Notes: generated by a model not told the origin, from the letters alone. A stretch of DNA of 64,000 nt from Cytophagales bacterium (GCA_033344775.1 JAWPMT010000005.1:789501-853500), one strand, 5' to 3'. Positions 26,700-36,195 are shown, numbered from the stretch's first letter. Translations and numbers: made by a program.

Positions 26700-27300
26700 C
26701 GGAGCTCAGCATGTGGCCCATGTCGTGCTTTTTGGTTCTTAAATACCCTAAGTTCTCTTTTTTCGGTTGAATTTCCACAGGCACCCGATCTACAACCGCT
26801 ATGGAAGTACCATCAAAAGCATCGACTTTCTCAGGATTATTGGTCAATAACTTGATTTGACTGACCTCCATATCTTCCAGGATCTCAATGGCAGCGGTGT
26901 AATCTCTGGCATCTTCATGGAATCCTAATGCCAGATTTGCTTCTCGCGTATCAAAACCATCGGCCTGCAGGTTGTATGCTTTCAATTTATTGACCAGTCC
27001 AATGCCTCTTCCTTCCTGTCTTAAATAAACAATGATCCCTCCATGTTTTTGGACCCACTTCATAGCAAAATCCAATTGTTCACCACAATCACATTTCGAT
27101 GAACCAAATACATCCCCGGTCATGCATTCGGAGTGGACCCGAACATAAACAGGTTGACTTACATCCAGATTGGGTGTTACAAGCGCCAAATTGGGCATGG
27201 CCTCTACCTCATAAGGATACGCTCTCACTGAAAATGTACCATATTCCGTTGGCAATTCAGTGGAAACACTAGGTCTCATGGTCATGGTTGTGGATAACAC
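26689..27300 (-). CDS. GTP cyclohydrolase II (stand-alone)
   Basis: 203 aa, without the DHBP synthase half found in many RibBA proteins. Opens the GTP imidazole ring and releases formate and pyrophosphate. All signatures are present: zinc cysteines Cys59, Cys70 and Cys72, catalytic YLRQEGRGIGLVNKLKAY, DTREANLALGF, and the end segment LLTNNPEKV. It is the first gene of the reverse operon, so it probably feeds the dedicated pathway rather than general riboflavin supply. An ATG at residue 6 or 8 is also possible as start. Confidence 0.88.
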   Translation of the reverse strand: MLSTTMTMRPSVSTELPTEYGTFSVRAYPYEVEAMPNLALVTPNLDVSQPVYVRVHSECMTGDVFGSSKCDCGEQLDFAMKWVQKHGGIIVYLRQEGRGIGLVNKLKAYNLQADGFDTREANLALGFHEDARDYTAAIEILEDMEVSQIKLLTNNPEKVDAFDGTSIAVVDRVPVEIQPKKENLGYLRTKKHDMGHMLSSDEL

Positions 27301-27462
27301 AGTAAGCAGATATTTATGTATAAATTAAAACCAGCGGCTCAATTGCAACTAGAAATATATCTTTAATATCTGCCTTTACAGCAGGCTTAGATCAAAAGTT
27401 GTTTCGGTGAATTATTTATTTTGATATAATACTCAATTTAACTGATTAGAAGATGGTTGAGA

Positions 27463-28011
27463 TCAGCGTAGCCATTGAATTAAAAGCGTATCATTAATCA
27501 ATTCAAGTTGGGCCGGTGTTGGAAATCCAATAAAACTTAGATCGACTTCCAATATGTGTTTTCTACGGCGAAAATCTTTCTTTTCGTTTAATTTCCATGT
27601 TTTACTTTGCCGCTCGATCTTGGTCATCAGCGAGTTGAATCCTATAAAAACGGAAAAGTCGAAAGTTGTAGCATTTCGCTCATTTAATTTTGTAACTTTT
27701 GTATAGTCTTCGCCTCTGTAATCCTGCACACACGCTTTGATCCTATCGATTTTGCGTTGTTTTGAACCATTTGAAAGTTTATTCAAACGTCTTCGAATTT
27801 TCCTGAGGTTCCGCTGCGATCGTTTATAGCTTTTGAACTCACTTTTCGTAGCATTCACTTTTACGGTTTGCCACTTCTGAAAGAATTCTTTAATCTTTCC
27901 TCCGCCTCCTCCAGCTCCAACGATACTCACATTTGCAGCATCATTTAAATCAAACGCATTCCCGGAGATTGTCCAGCTCAACAGGCAGCAGAAGATGAAT
28001 GTTCTCAACAT
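27463..28011 (-). CDS. Exported hypothetical protein
   Basis: 182 aa with a Sec signal (MLRTFIFCCLLSWTISGNAF). The mature part is strongly basic with a Lys/Arg-rich stretch near residues 45-100 (SYKRSQRNLRKIRRRLNKL). I recognise no family. It is the last gene of a four-gene reverse operon, 2 nt after the lipoprotein gene, and is preceded by repeated Gly residues (GAGGGGG) after the signal. Confidence 0.6.
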   Translation of the reverse strand: MLRTFIFCCLLSWTISGNAFDLNDAANVSIVGAGGGGGKIKEFFQKWQTVKVNATKSEFKSYKRSQRNLRKIRRRLNKLSNGSKQRKIDRIKACVQDYRGEDYTKVTKLNERNATTFDFSVFIGFNSLMTKIERQSKTWKLNEKKDFRRRKHILEVDLSFIGFPTPAQLELINDTLLIQWLR

Positions 28012-28013
28012 GG

Positions 28014-28760
28014 CTATTTTGTAAAGACAATGGATACAGTATCGGCAAGTAAAAGTCCTTCACTCGCATGTGATGCTCTCAGTGTAACCACACCAGTGCT
28101 ATCATTGATGTTATCGAGTATGACCGAAGCTTTGCCCTCGTTGGACAGTGCGATCGGAGCAAAGTTCACCTTTACCGTATCATCCGATACAGGAGGGCTC
28201 AATTGCTCAAAAATAACTTCCAACCCATTGGAAGTCGTCCCAACGGACCTTAGGAAATTACATGTTACGGTAACATCCTGAGAAACATTCGACTCAAAGC
28301 TACTTGCAGTCAGGTACAGTGAATCAGGAAACGCCGCCTGAACACCAATAGCCACAGTTTGAACAATCTCCTGCAGTTCAGCACTGATCAAAATGTCTCG
28401 ATCGAAATCAAGTGGTGCGGTATAAATAAACTCTGCTTCTCTGCTTTTGATCAATAGTTCCAATTCAGTAGTAGCTGCACTTGTATCTGTCGTAGGTACC
28501 TGCGTCAAAACTCCAAGGTTTGTGGAAAGCATTACCGTTTGATCTGGTTCTGCACGATCACCAAGCGTAACCTTAAACATCCTAAAGTCCAGTCCATCAG
28601 CAACCATGGCTAAAGTATCCCCGTCATTCGCAGGTTTTATGGATAGCACTTCATCTGCAATTACTTCCTCATAGGGGTCTTCCAGTTCAAAAAATTTTTC
28701 GCAGGATAGGAGTCCTAGAAAGATCAGCAGGATTAATAAACTTTTAAATGTTTTTAACAT
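28014..28760 (-). CDS. Lipoprotein of unknown function
   Basis: 248 aa from the ATG at 28760, which leaves a normal lipoprotein signal (MLKTFKSLLILLIFLGLLSC); the frame extends to 28784 but that would overlap the upstream gene by 31 nt. The mature protein is acidic and beta-rich with two likely Ig-like halves (about residues 45-150 and 150-245). It overlaps the Cys-rich gene by 7 nt. It may present the operon's product at the surface; this is inference. Confidence 0.65.
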   Translation of the reverse strand: MLKTFKSLLILLIFLGLLSCEKFFELEDPYEEVIADEVLSIKPANDGDTLAMVADGLDFRMFKVTLGDRAEPDQTVMLSTNLGVLTQVPTTDTSAATTELELLIKSREAEFIYTAPLDFDRDILISAELQEIVQTVAIGVQAAFPDSLYLTASSFESNVSQDVTVTCNFLRSVGTTSNGLEVIFEQLSPPVSDDTVKVNFAPIALSNEGKASVILDNINDSTGVVTLRASHASEGLLLADTVSIVFTK

Positions 28761-29077
28761 GTGATAAAAGTTGGTTTTTTCCATCTATCAATTTCATTCC
28801 CATTTTGATCTTTTAGAGAGACAAGCAATACAATAGGACTTTCAAATCCTTGGGTACAAGATAACTTCAACTCCATTTCAACTGTGCACGAACTGCCGTC
28901 TGCACATTGAACAGCCCTGCAGACTTGTGTTGAACCCGAAGGCTGAAAAGTACATGGCACCCCTGATTCCAATCCGATACAAATTTGACCGGTACCACCT
29001 GGAACGCTATATCGTATTGACACTTTAAAAGACTCCCCACATTTGAGGCGATTATCGACGCTAATATTTTCTATCAT
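28754..29077 (-). CDS. Cys-rich small beta protein
   Basis: 107 aa with eight cysteines (for example GQICIGLESGVPC, QVCRAVQCADGSSC) and no signal peptide that I can see. The first 30 residues (NRLKCGESFKVSIRYSVPG) suggest an Ig-like fold. Eight Cys in a protein without an evident export signal is unusual; disulfides or metal binding are both possible. It lies 2 nt after the 459-aa gene in the same operon. Confidence 0.55.
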   Translation of the reverse strand: MIENISVDNRLKCGESFKVSIRYSVPGGTGQICIGLESGVPCTFQPSGSTQVCRAVQCADGSSCTVEMELKLSCTQGFESPIVLLVSLKDQNGNEIDRWKKPTFITC

Positions 29078-29079
29078 GG

Positions 29080-30459
29080 CTATTTGCTGTAATATTTATC
29101 TCGCTTACTCAAGGCATTGATGATGTCCACATCAAAGCTTAACCCTAGAAAAAAGCTTCCTTTTAAACGAGCCGATTCAATGGCAGGACTGACATTAGGT
29201 TGATCATAAAAGACCATCCCTCCTTCTATGCTAATGAATCGATTAAAATCTCTGCCGAAACCCACAACCGGCTTAACACCAAGATTTGTATTTTGTAGGT
29301 CCTGATTTTTGAATTTGAAATTTTCTGAGGTTACAACTCCCACCAAAAAATACCACCGGTCAAAAAACCGATTGCCTACATAAGCGTTCTTAAGTCCTTT
29401 GTCTACAGGAGCGAAAAAGAACTTGAAGGCGAAGTAGCTGAACAAATCAACATCGGAAGCCTCTCTTGATCCTGCATTTAACCACACATTGGCCAAACCA
29501 AATGAAGTCCCCACCATAACCGCCTGTAGGTCTGTAGTTACATCCGTCAGTCCTTCAGAGAATCCATTGTAAGCCACGTCCTGAAGTTCTGCGCCCAAAA
29601 TACCTTTCTGCTCTTCAATAACTTTGTCTTCATCAACTTTGGTGAAATAAAAACCGAGATAGTCTCTGATCGGTCTTGTCTTCGCGTTGATCGCTGAAGT
29701 AGCAGTTCCTTTTGCGCCATCAGCTAGCGACTGTACATCAGAACTATTGATCAATTCCGTATGCGCTGATCCATAATTATCCTTTGTTATGGTTTTGTCC
29801 GCAACCAATTCTGAAATAAGATCCATTATGGTTTTAGTACCTGCGATCTGTTGGGTACCAATAGCTGTTTTTTCAGTCTCCATATTCTTTTTAGCAGACT
29901 CAGAAGCTTGTATGGCGTTTAAGAGCGTTCTATTTCCTGACAATACCTCTGCCAAATCATTGGAAAACTCCTTTACCTTAACTTCATCTTCAATGACGCT
30001 TTTTGTTTCCTTTAGTTTGGCAAGAACGTCCTGTGCAGGAATCGTTGTTCGACCATTTGCGACAAACACACCCTCAGCTACTTTGGATAACTCCTCCAGT
30101 AAAGTATTGACCTGTTCATCAGAAAGTTTCTTAAAGAAGTAATATTTGAAATCGTAGTTTGTCTTAAACCTCAATGGTGTATCGAAATTGATCTCGAACT
30201 CTGTTTCATCCTCTTTCGATCGTGTCCATTGTTTCTTAATATCATCATCCAATGGTCGATCCAAGTCTCTTAAAATGAACACTACAGAATCCGCACCTTT
30301 CGCATCACCTTTGATTTTAATCTTCTGCCCGTAAGGCAGCGGATCCGTAGTTATGGACTTTCCATCAAACTTCACCTCCGCATAATCTTGCGCAGAAAGC
30401 AAGAAATTACCGGAGAGTAAGATGGCTAGAAATATAATTTTTACTGGGCTGTAACTCAT
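29080..30459 (-). CDS. Exported outer-membrane-like hypothetical protein
   Basis: 459 aa with a signal peptide (about residues 1-23, ending LLSAQ). The middle (about 95-260) is helical, with coiled-coil-like stretches, and the C-terminal ~170 residues (FFAPVDKGLKNAYVGNRFF onward) alternate polar and hydrophobic residues and end in KRDKYYSK, suggesting a small beta-barrel or outer-membrane association. First gene of the four-gene operon 30459-27463. No family recognised. Confidence 0.6.
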   Translation of the reverse strand: MSYSPVKIIFLAILLSGNFLLSAQDYAEVKFDGKSITTDPLPYGQKIKIKGDAKGADSVVFILRDLDRPLDDDIKKQWTRSKEDETEFEINFDTPLRFKTNYDFKYYFFKKLSDEQVNTLLEELSKVAEGVFVANGRTTIPAQDVLAKLKETKSVIEDEVKVKEFSNDLAEVLSGNRTLLNAIQASESAKKNMETEKTAIGTQQIAGTKTIMDLISELVADKTITKDNYGSAHTELINSSDVQSLADGAKGTATSAINAKTRPIRDYLGFYFTKVDEDKVIEEQKGILGAELQDVAYNGFSEGLTDVTTDLQAVMVGTSFGLANVWLNAGSREASDVDLFSYFAFKFFFAPVDKGLKNAYVGNRFFDRWYFLVGVVTSENFKFKNQDLQNTNLGVKPVVGFGRDFNRFISIEGGMVFYDQPNVSPAIESARLKGSFFLGLSFDVDIINALSKRDKYYSK

Positions 30460-30691
30460 TTAGACAAACATAGTTTGAGTTAGGACTGATTTACAATACC
30501 TAATTCTAAGTATATCGAAGGAATATTTCAGATAAATCGTATGAAAACGTAGATAATTTCATGATTCCTTAGAATCACCCTAAATTCCATTAGGATAATA
30601 CCAATACTCATCTAACCCCGAGATTACCAGCAATAAGAAGAATTGTTATTCATCCACCAATTGGACATACTATTATTTCGAAATCGCCATT

Positions 30692-31153
30692 ATGAGCCAT
30701 TACATCACCGCTTCTTTTGGAGAAAAGAATGAAGATAGCGTCGTTCTTTCATATGGCGTAAGTTGGCGAACGCTCTCTGCGCTACGGAACTCGGGTATCG
30801 ATATTTACGAACTTTATGACGGTCATACGCACGATGCTGGCATGAGTGGAGATGGCACTACGATCGAAGTTTCTTCCGAACAAGGTGAATACGCCTACCG
30901 ACATGTGGTTGCATGGGCTGTTGCCATGCAAGAATGTTATCCTGAAACCTATCAAAAGGAATATGGTGGAGATGCTGTTGCTGAATCCGACCAGCTCACT
31001 GATGCGCAAAAAATTAATCAGATCATCGATAATCAACCCTTCCCACTACCTGACATTGAGCCGTTGGCTCAACAACTTTATGATGATCTTTATCAATATC
31101 CATTGAATGAGGATCAAATCAACCGTAGTATGGGCTACTTATACCTGTTTTGA
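30692..31153 (+). CDS. Hypothetical protein
   Basis: 153 aa, soluble and acidic, with no motif I recognise. It starts SHYITASFGEKNEDSVVLSYG and has an Asp/Glu-rich middle. It stands alone, divergent from the exported operon. Coding character is good, and the reverse 84-aa frame inside it is a shadow. Function unknown. Confidence 0.55.
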   Translation: MSHYITASFGEKNEDSVVLSYGVSWRTLSALRNSGIDIYELYDGHTHDAGMSGDGTTIEVSSEQGEYAYRHVVAWAVAMQECYPETYQKEYGGDAVAESDQLTDAQKINQIIDNQPFPLPDIEPLAQQLYDDLYQYPLNEDQINRSMGYLYLF

Positions 31154-31236
31154 CATTTGCCAAATCAATTTGGGAATTCACGACTAAAAACAACGAGGGA
31201 GTATTTGTTGGATTCTATTGAATACTAATAGAAGGA

Positions 31237-32172
31237 CTAATCCAATTCAGCCCACACCTTCTCAATCAGTTGCTTAGTAGCCCGGATACCCTCCGGTTCG
31301 GACAAGTTTTCCCCTTCGTATTCGATCCCGATGTAACCCTGATAACCTGCATCTTTTACGGTCTTCAATAAACGCACATAATCCAGGCGGGGTTGATCAC
31401 CTGCCTCATCAAAGTCATAGGTCTTGGCACTCACGCCTTTCGCGTAGGGCATAAATTCTTTGACACCTCCTACCAGGTCATAAACTTGCTTACAACTATC
31501 ATCACGGGTACCACCCCACTTCTCACTTGTACACCAATTGCCAAAATCGGGTAATGTTCCCATGTAGGGTGAATCAACTGCTTTGATCACTTCCACCATC
31601 AAATTGGCTTCGGAGCTATAAAGTCCGTGATTTTCAATGAGGATATTGATGCCGGCCTTAGCTGCGTATTCACATAAGCGCCCCATGCCATCGATCAATG
31701 CGGATTTCACTACGGACCTTTCACCAGTTCCAAACGCATTGACTCGAATAGAATGACAGCCTGATCGTTTGGCAGCATCTACCCAACCATAATGATTTTC
31801 TACCGCCGCTTTTCTGGCATTCTCGTCAGGATTTCCCAGATCACCTTCCTCATCAATCATGATCAACAGGTTTTGCACTCCTTCGGATTTGGAGCGCACC
31901 AACATATCGCTCCAGAATGACTGATCATTTTTTTGTTTGCGATAAAAGCTTCCCACAAACTCCACGGCATCCAGTTGATAAGTATTACGAGTAATGGCAG
32001 CAAAATCAATTGCGTTGATCTCACCTGCCCTGATCGCACGATTCAAAGACCACTGTGCCAATGAAATCCGGACCGCATTGGATTGTCCGAAAAGAGGGTT
32101 GGAAAAAGGCATGACTGATAAGGTAGCTGCAGACGCTACTGCTTGTTTGACAAAAATTCTTCGAGATGACAT
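31237..32172 (-). CDS. Tat-exported sugar-phosphate isomerase/epimerase-like TIM-barrel protein
   Basis: 311 aa from the ATG at 32172; the frame also opens at 32190. The start gives SSRRIFVKQAVASAATLSV, a twin-arginine signal. The barrel carries xylose-isomerase-type landmarks: ILIENHGLYSSEANLMVEV, GTLPDFGNWCTSEKWG and YIGIEYEGENLSEPEG. Family members isomerise sugars or hydroxypyruvate. The export signal and single gene suggest periplasmic sugar metabolism. Substrate unknown. Confidence 0.78.
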   Translation of the reverse strand: MSSRRIFVKQAVASAATLSVMPFSNPLFGQSNAVRISLAQWSLNRAIRAGEINAIDFAAITRNTYQLDAVEFVGSFYRKQKNDQSFWSDMLVRSKSEGVQNLLIMIDEEGDLGNPDENARKAAVENHYGWVDAAKRSGCHSIRVNAFGTGERSVVKSALIDGMGRLCEYAAKAGINILIENHGLYSSEANLMVEVIKAVDSPYMGTLPDFGNWCTSEKWGGTRDDSCKQVYDLVGGVKEFMPYAKGVSAKTYDFDEAGDQPRLDYVRLLKTVKDAGYQGYIGIEYEGENLSEPEGIRATKQLIEKVWAELD

Positions 32173-32249
32173 GGGAAGAAAGTTAATCAAAATTGGAATT
32201 GTTGTCTTTCAGGAAAGCGTTTGAGGTCTTCATTTTGTATCATTGACAC

Positions 32250-32888
32250 TTGAGCAACTCCGACATATCACTTCAACGCTTTCTCGTACCCACAGGCTGG
32301 AAGGTTGATTGGCATCAATTCTATGAGGTTGATCCCAATGAAGCAATGATGCACTACTTTGACAGTCCTACTTTATTGCTGATGTATCATCAACATGCCA
32401 ACTTGTTATTGGACATGTCATGGCAGCCTGAATGTGACCCTGAGGGTGAATTTATTGTGAAACTCATCCCTTGTTTGGAAGTATTCAATCCTCAGACAAA
32501 CAGAATTGATGGCGAAGGCAACTGGGAAGAAGTATTGGAAGAATTTAGAACTAGGGACCGATTGACGCTGGTCGAAAAAATAGAATCCCTACTTGAATTC
32601 AGTAAGCGCTACAAAGATCCAAGAATCCTTAAAAGTCCAGGTGTCATAGACGAACCTTCGGAATCCTTAAGGCTACGCCTGCTAGAAGAAGGATTGACCC
32701 CATCACTATTTGAAGCAATTGTTGAAAAGGGCAATCCAATCATTCAACTAATGGTAATAGACCATCCAGACATTTCTCCTGACATGCTTAAGGTCATGAT
32801 GGAAAAAGCCATTAAAAAAGGATTAAGGAAAAAAGCTACTGATATATTCAGTTCTCGCAGATTCCGGAACAAGCATGGATTGGATTAA
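32250..32888 (+). CDS. Hypothetical protein with leucine-rich/HEAT-like C-terminus
   Basis: 212 aa from a TTG start; internal ATGs begin 32 codons later, and the first part (ISLQRFLVPTGWKVDWHQFY) looks coding. The C-terminal region LRLRLLEEGLTPSLFEAIVE...DHPDISPDMLKVMMEKA resembles variant leucine-rich/HEAT helices. No membrane segment. Function unknown. Confidence 0.55.
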   Translation: MSNSDISLQRFLVPTGWKVDWHQFYEVDPNEAMMHYFDSPTLLLMYHQHANLLLDMSWQPECDPEGEFIVKLIPCLEVFNPQTNRIDGEGNWEEVLEEFRTRDRLTLVEKIESLLEFSKRYKDPRILKSPGVIDEPSESLRLRLLEEGLTPSLFEAIVEKGNPIIQLMVIDHPDISPDMLKVMMEKAIKKGLRKKATDIFSSRRFRNKHGLD

Positions 32889-32889
32889 T

Positions 32890-32979
32890 TCAGAGAACAA
32901 TTTGAATGATTGATCCGACTAAGATGATCGTCGCTTGAATAAGTTCTGATTTTGTAAATTGTTTGACGATGGTATTCAT
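32890..32979 (-). CDS. Possible 29-aa small membrane peptide
   Basis: A 30-codon frame from an ATG to TGA encodes a basic N-terminus (MNTIVKQFTKSEL) and a single hydrophobic helix (IQATIILVGSIIQIVL). It lies in the gap between a forward gene ending at 32888 and the S41 peptidase gene. No ribosome site or family can be offered; it could be chance. Confidence 0.3.
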   Translation of the reverse strand: MNTIVKQFTKSELIQATIILVGSIIQIVL

Positions 32980-33035
32980 ATTCTTATGCTTTATGATTGA
33001 ATACCGGAATCATGCAGACACCCTACCCCACCGAA

Positions 33036-34397
33036 CTATTTTTTATTCCGAATCAAATCCAGGGCTTTATTAAGTACCACATCTTCTTTGTTGGAAAATT
33101 GATCCCAGGTTGGAATTATTTCATGATCGGGAATCACGCCTCTTGCAGGATATGGATGTCCTACGTTGGCGGTTGTATACTTCCATAATGGAACAAATAC
33201 TCTTATTCCACTATTGGGCAGTGTAATGGTTTTCGTATTGCCACTGGTGTTGCCATCATATCCTCCTCCCGTTTCTTGGCCTATAAAAACGCCTCTATCA
33301 TTATGATGCAGCACCGTAGCAACATCCGCACAAGTGGAAAAACTTCCCCCATCCGTCAGCACATATAAGTTTCCTTGAAAAGCATTGGACTGGGGTTCCC
33401 AAATATTAAGTCCTTGATGGCTGGTCACATACTTCTTGCCCTTTCTGTTGACCACTCCGCCGTAACCGGAATACTCGTCAGTCACTTCGATGTTGTCAAA
33501 GTATCCAAAGGAGTCCGCCAGCAGATAAGACACCAACAATGCTCCATAATTGTCTCTTCCTCCCCCATTACCTCGCAGGTCTAAAACCAGGTTTTCTACA
33601 CCTTCATTCTTGATTGATCTAAAACTTTGCTCCAAAAAAAGCTCATAGTCTAACCCTGCATTAGATAAGGACTGCTGACCAAAAGTGGAAATGCGCATGT
33701 AACTATGATCATCCAAATGATTTAGCTGAAGTGCTGCTTTTCTATCCTCATAACTCGACAATACTTCAATTGCTTTATCCCTAACCCGATTGACCGAAAG
33801 CTGCACATTTTCACCTGATGCTGTTTGATATTCAATATTTACCGGATCACTGCTACTTTCAATGTACAGTTGATAATAAAAGGGAAAGAACCAGCTGATC
33901 ATGCGGCGCTTTCCCGATTCGATGAATCCATCCGCCGCGAGGTGCTGAAAAATGGTCGCTTCTATTTCCTGATAAGATTTTCCATTGATGGATAAAAGCT
34001 TAGCCCCTTTAGGCAGTTGTGAGTCCAATGAAGCAGAAATAAAGGGTTCAGCACCCAACAATTGAATTTGAAAAGGGGGGAATCGGCTGTTGGCACGATT
34101 GTCACGTCGCATGATATCGGGCATGGCCGTCCGTGTATGCCCGCATTTGACCTGACTGAGCAAAAAGGTGATCCGGGCATAGAGTTCAATACCTTCAAGG
34201 CCATCGGAAGTTTGAGCAGCCTCCTCAAAGTAGGCATTCATTTGCGATTTCGGCGTATATCGATACAATCCCGGATGGAATCGTTCCAGTTGATCCCGAA
34301 GAAAATTGACATCTTCAGCAACTTGATTGGCATTGTATTCTTTAGGTTGGCTGTAACAGGCTGTGCTGATTAGCAATAGGAAAATGAGATGGCGCAT
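33036..34397 (-). CDS. S41-family peptidase
   Basis: 453 aa with a signal (MRHLIFLLLISTACYSQ). The tail-specific protease core is present: LVLDLRGNGGGRDN, then GGSFSTCADVATVLHHN with the nucleophilic Ser, and IGQETGGGYDGNT. No PDZ domain is visible. Such proteins degrade misfolded or unwanted periplasmic substrates. The gene is alone and convergent with the unknown forward gene to its left. Confidence 0.82.
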   Translation of the reverse strand: MRHLIFLLLISTACYSQPKEYNANQVAEDVNFLRDQLERFHPGLYRYTPKSQMNAYFEEAAQTSDGLEGIELYARITFLLSQVKCGHTRTAMPDIMRRDNRANSRFPPFQIQLLGAEPFISASLDSQLPKGAKLLSINGKSYQEIEATIFQHLAADGFIESGKRRMISWFFPFYYQLYIESSSDPVNIEYQTASGENVQLSVNRVRDKAIEVLSSYEDRKAALQLNHLDDHSYMRISTFGQQSLSNAGLDYELFLEQSFRSIKNEGVENLVLDLRGNGGGRDNYGALLVSYLLADSFGYFDNIEVTDEYSGYGGVVNRKGKKYVTSHQGLNIWEPQSNAFQGNLYVLTDGGSFSTCADVATVLHHNDRGVFIGQETGGGYDGNTSGNTKTITLPNSGIRVFVPLWKYTTANVGHPYPARGVIPDHEIIPTWDQFSNKEDVVLNKALDLIRNKK

Positions 34398-34496
34398 GAT
34401 TACTTAAACGGAATAGAAAAAACCCTACGTACAGAAATGATTCGGAAGAGCAGTGACGGCTATGGTTGGAGGATTTGGGGTAGTGGTGGTATTTGA

Positions 34497-34717
34497 TTAG
34501 ACGCGTTGTTGCCTTTTACCCCATAGAATCCTTTCTATTGTAATTAGATCGACTTGACCCGAAAAGTATAAGATGTATTTTTGGTGTGTCCATTTGCGAA
34601 AACGTGGAAGAACATATTCCCTGGATTCACCCATCCCTGGCGTCTGGGATAGTTTATGAAAAACGGGAATAAAGCTTTCAATAAAGCTTCAATAATTGGC
34701 TTTTCTAATGCATTCAT
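34497..34717 (-). pseudogene. Remnant of a ParE/RelE-type toxin gene
   Basis: Reverse frame 34688-34497 encodes 63 residues with the ParE pattern: KLSQTPGMGESREYV, then FRKWTHQKYILYFS and LITIERILWGKRQQ. Upstream, in another frame, NALEKPIIEALLKAL (34714-34670) looks like the toxin helix before it. A near-duplication GAAGCTTTATT/GAAAGCTTTATT sits at the frame junction. No antitoxin is recognisable upstream. I take it as a decayed toxin. Confidence 0.5.
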
Positions 34718-34826
34718 GAATATAGAATTAACACATTTTGGTTTAGGCAGAACATAGACCAGATGATCATTAGAATTTCAAGCTAATCCAAGAACCCTAT
34801 GATATTATTATATCCATTCAACAAAC

Positions 34827-36125
34827 TCATTTTATCACCAACACCCTGGGATTGATCGGATAAAGCCATTCAATTCCTCTTTCGGTAATCACTGCATCGT
34901 CTTCCAAAGGAATGCGAAGTTTTTTCCCGCCCCATTCTGGCACTTTGGTGTAAGCAAACAACTCAATGGAGATCAGGTTAGAAGGCTTGAGTTCATAACC
35001 GATCCGGACCGGATTGAAAAACGCAATAGAAGGACCAATACCATGCCCCCAATTTCCCACGGAATGGCATCCAATGATGACATCAGTCACATCCTGATCA
35101 GTAGCCTGATTGAAGGCTTTCATTTTATTAAAGCCGGCATCAGTTAAGGCTTTATAGATCTGGTCCTCCGCTTTTTGGGCAGTGACCCCAGGTTTAATGG
35201 TCTTTTTGATAATATCACGTACTTTCACTCCCTGATCGAACGCATTTTTAATTCCAGCTGGCACTTCCGTCTCCCCTTCTTTAAGCACATATGCGATGCG
35301 TTTCATGTCGGTGAACATGTTCATCAGGCCCACGCCCCAATCAATCATCAGTACATCACCTCGTTGAATGATCCGGTCGGACGAAGTGGCAATGATCCCT
35401 TCTGGCCCTGTCAAATAAACAGAAGGCATCCCGAATGAAGAACCCAGATTATGCTTGTGCAACTCTTCCAGCATCCACCAGGCCACGTCTTCTAAGGTAG
35501 TAACTCCAGGTGTGATCACTTCATTAGAAAATGCTCGTTCGGCAATAGTATAGGACAATTCTCCGGCCTCGCCATAAATAGCTATTTCAGTGGCTACCCT
35601 ACGCGATCTAAAATCAGATACCAGCTTCTCTGCAGATACAAATCGATCTTCGTAGGTTTTGCCCAAGGTTTCTGCTAATTCCAGAAAACCCGAATAAGTC
35701 AGGCCATCTGCTCCTCCAAAGTTCTTGGAATAATTCAGTCCAATGCGTTTGGGATCTCGTTCTGAAACAAAGGCTTTCAATTCATCTGGAGATCCGAAGT
35801 AATCGTAGCCTCCACCTTCTTCTAATAAGTATCCGCCTATTCCCAGGGCTGCTCGCTCAATTCGGTCTCCACCCCGATCTGTGAAAATGTAAAATCCAGT
35901 GGCATACACATAGCCCTCGCCCAAATCTGTATAAAGTGGATCAAAATTTCCTTCCCGACACATCACAATCCACATATCGATTTCATTCTCCCGCATGACT
36001 TCAGGAAGAACCAAATCAAACTTATCGTTTCTTACCTGATTCAGTTTACGCCATCTTCTAAAAGCCTCCTGGCTGAATGATGTCTGAACAATGAATAGGG
36101 TGAGGATAAAAAGGAGCGATCTCAT
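34827..36125 (-). CDS. M24-family Xaa-Pro peptidase-like protein, exported
   Basis: 432 aa from the ATG at 36125, which gives a signal (MRSLLFILTLFIVQTSFSQ); the frame opens at 36197 but those residues are not signal-like and lie over the divergent gene. Pita-bread metal ligands are visible: IDWGVGLMNMFTDMKR (two Asp), IGCHSVGNWGHGIGPS (His), SIELFAYTKVPEWGG (Glu) and IPLEDDAVIT (Glu). It cleaves Xaa-Pro bonds if active; the periplasmic location is inferred. Divergent from the HD-domain gene at 36196. Confidence 0.83.
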   Translation of the reverse strand: MRSLLFILTLFIVQTSFSQEAFRRWRKLNQVRNDKFDLVLPEVMRENEIDMWIVMCREGNFDPLYTDLGEGYVYATGFYIFTDRGGDRIERAALGIGGYLLEEGGGYDYFGSPDELKAFVSERDPKRIGLNYSKNFGGADGLTYSGFLELAETLGKTYEDRFVSAEKLVSDFRSRRVATEIAIYGEAGELSYTIAERAFSNEVITPGVTTLEDVAWWMLEELHKHNLGSSFGMPSVYLTGPEGIIATSSDRIIQRGDVLMIDWGVGLMNMFTDMKRIAYVLKEGETEVPAGIKNAFDQGVKVRDIIKKTIKPGVTAQKAEDQIYKALTDAGFNKMKAFNQATDQDVTDVIIGCHSVGNWGHGIGPSIAFFNPVRIGYELKPSNLISIELFAYTKVPEWGGKKLRIPLEDDAVITERGIEWLYPINPRVLVIK

Positions 36126-36195
36126 GAAGTACCAGGTTTCCACTAATGTAGCACCTTTTGGTATGTCTTTCTTGCTATCCATTAGTTTTGGAAAC

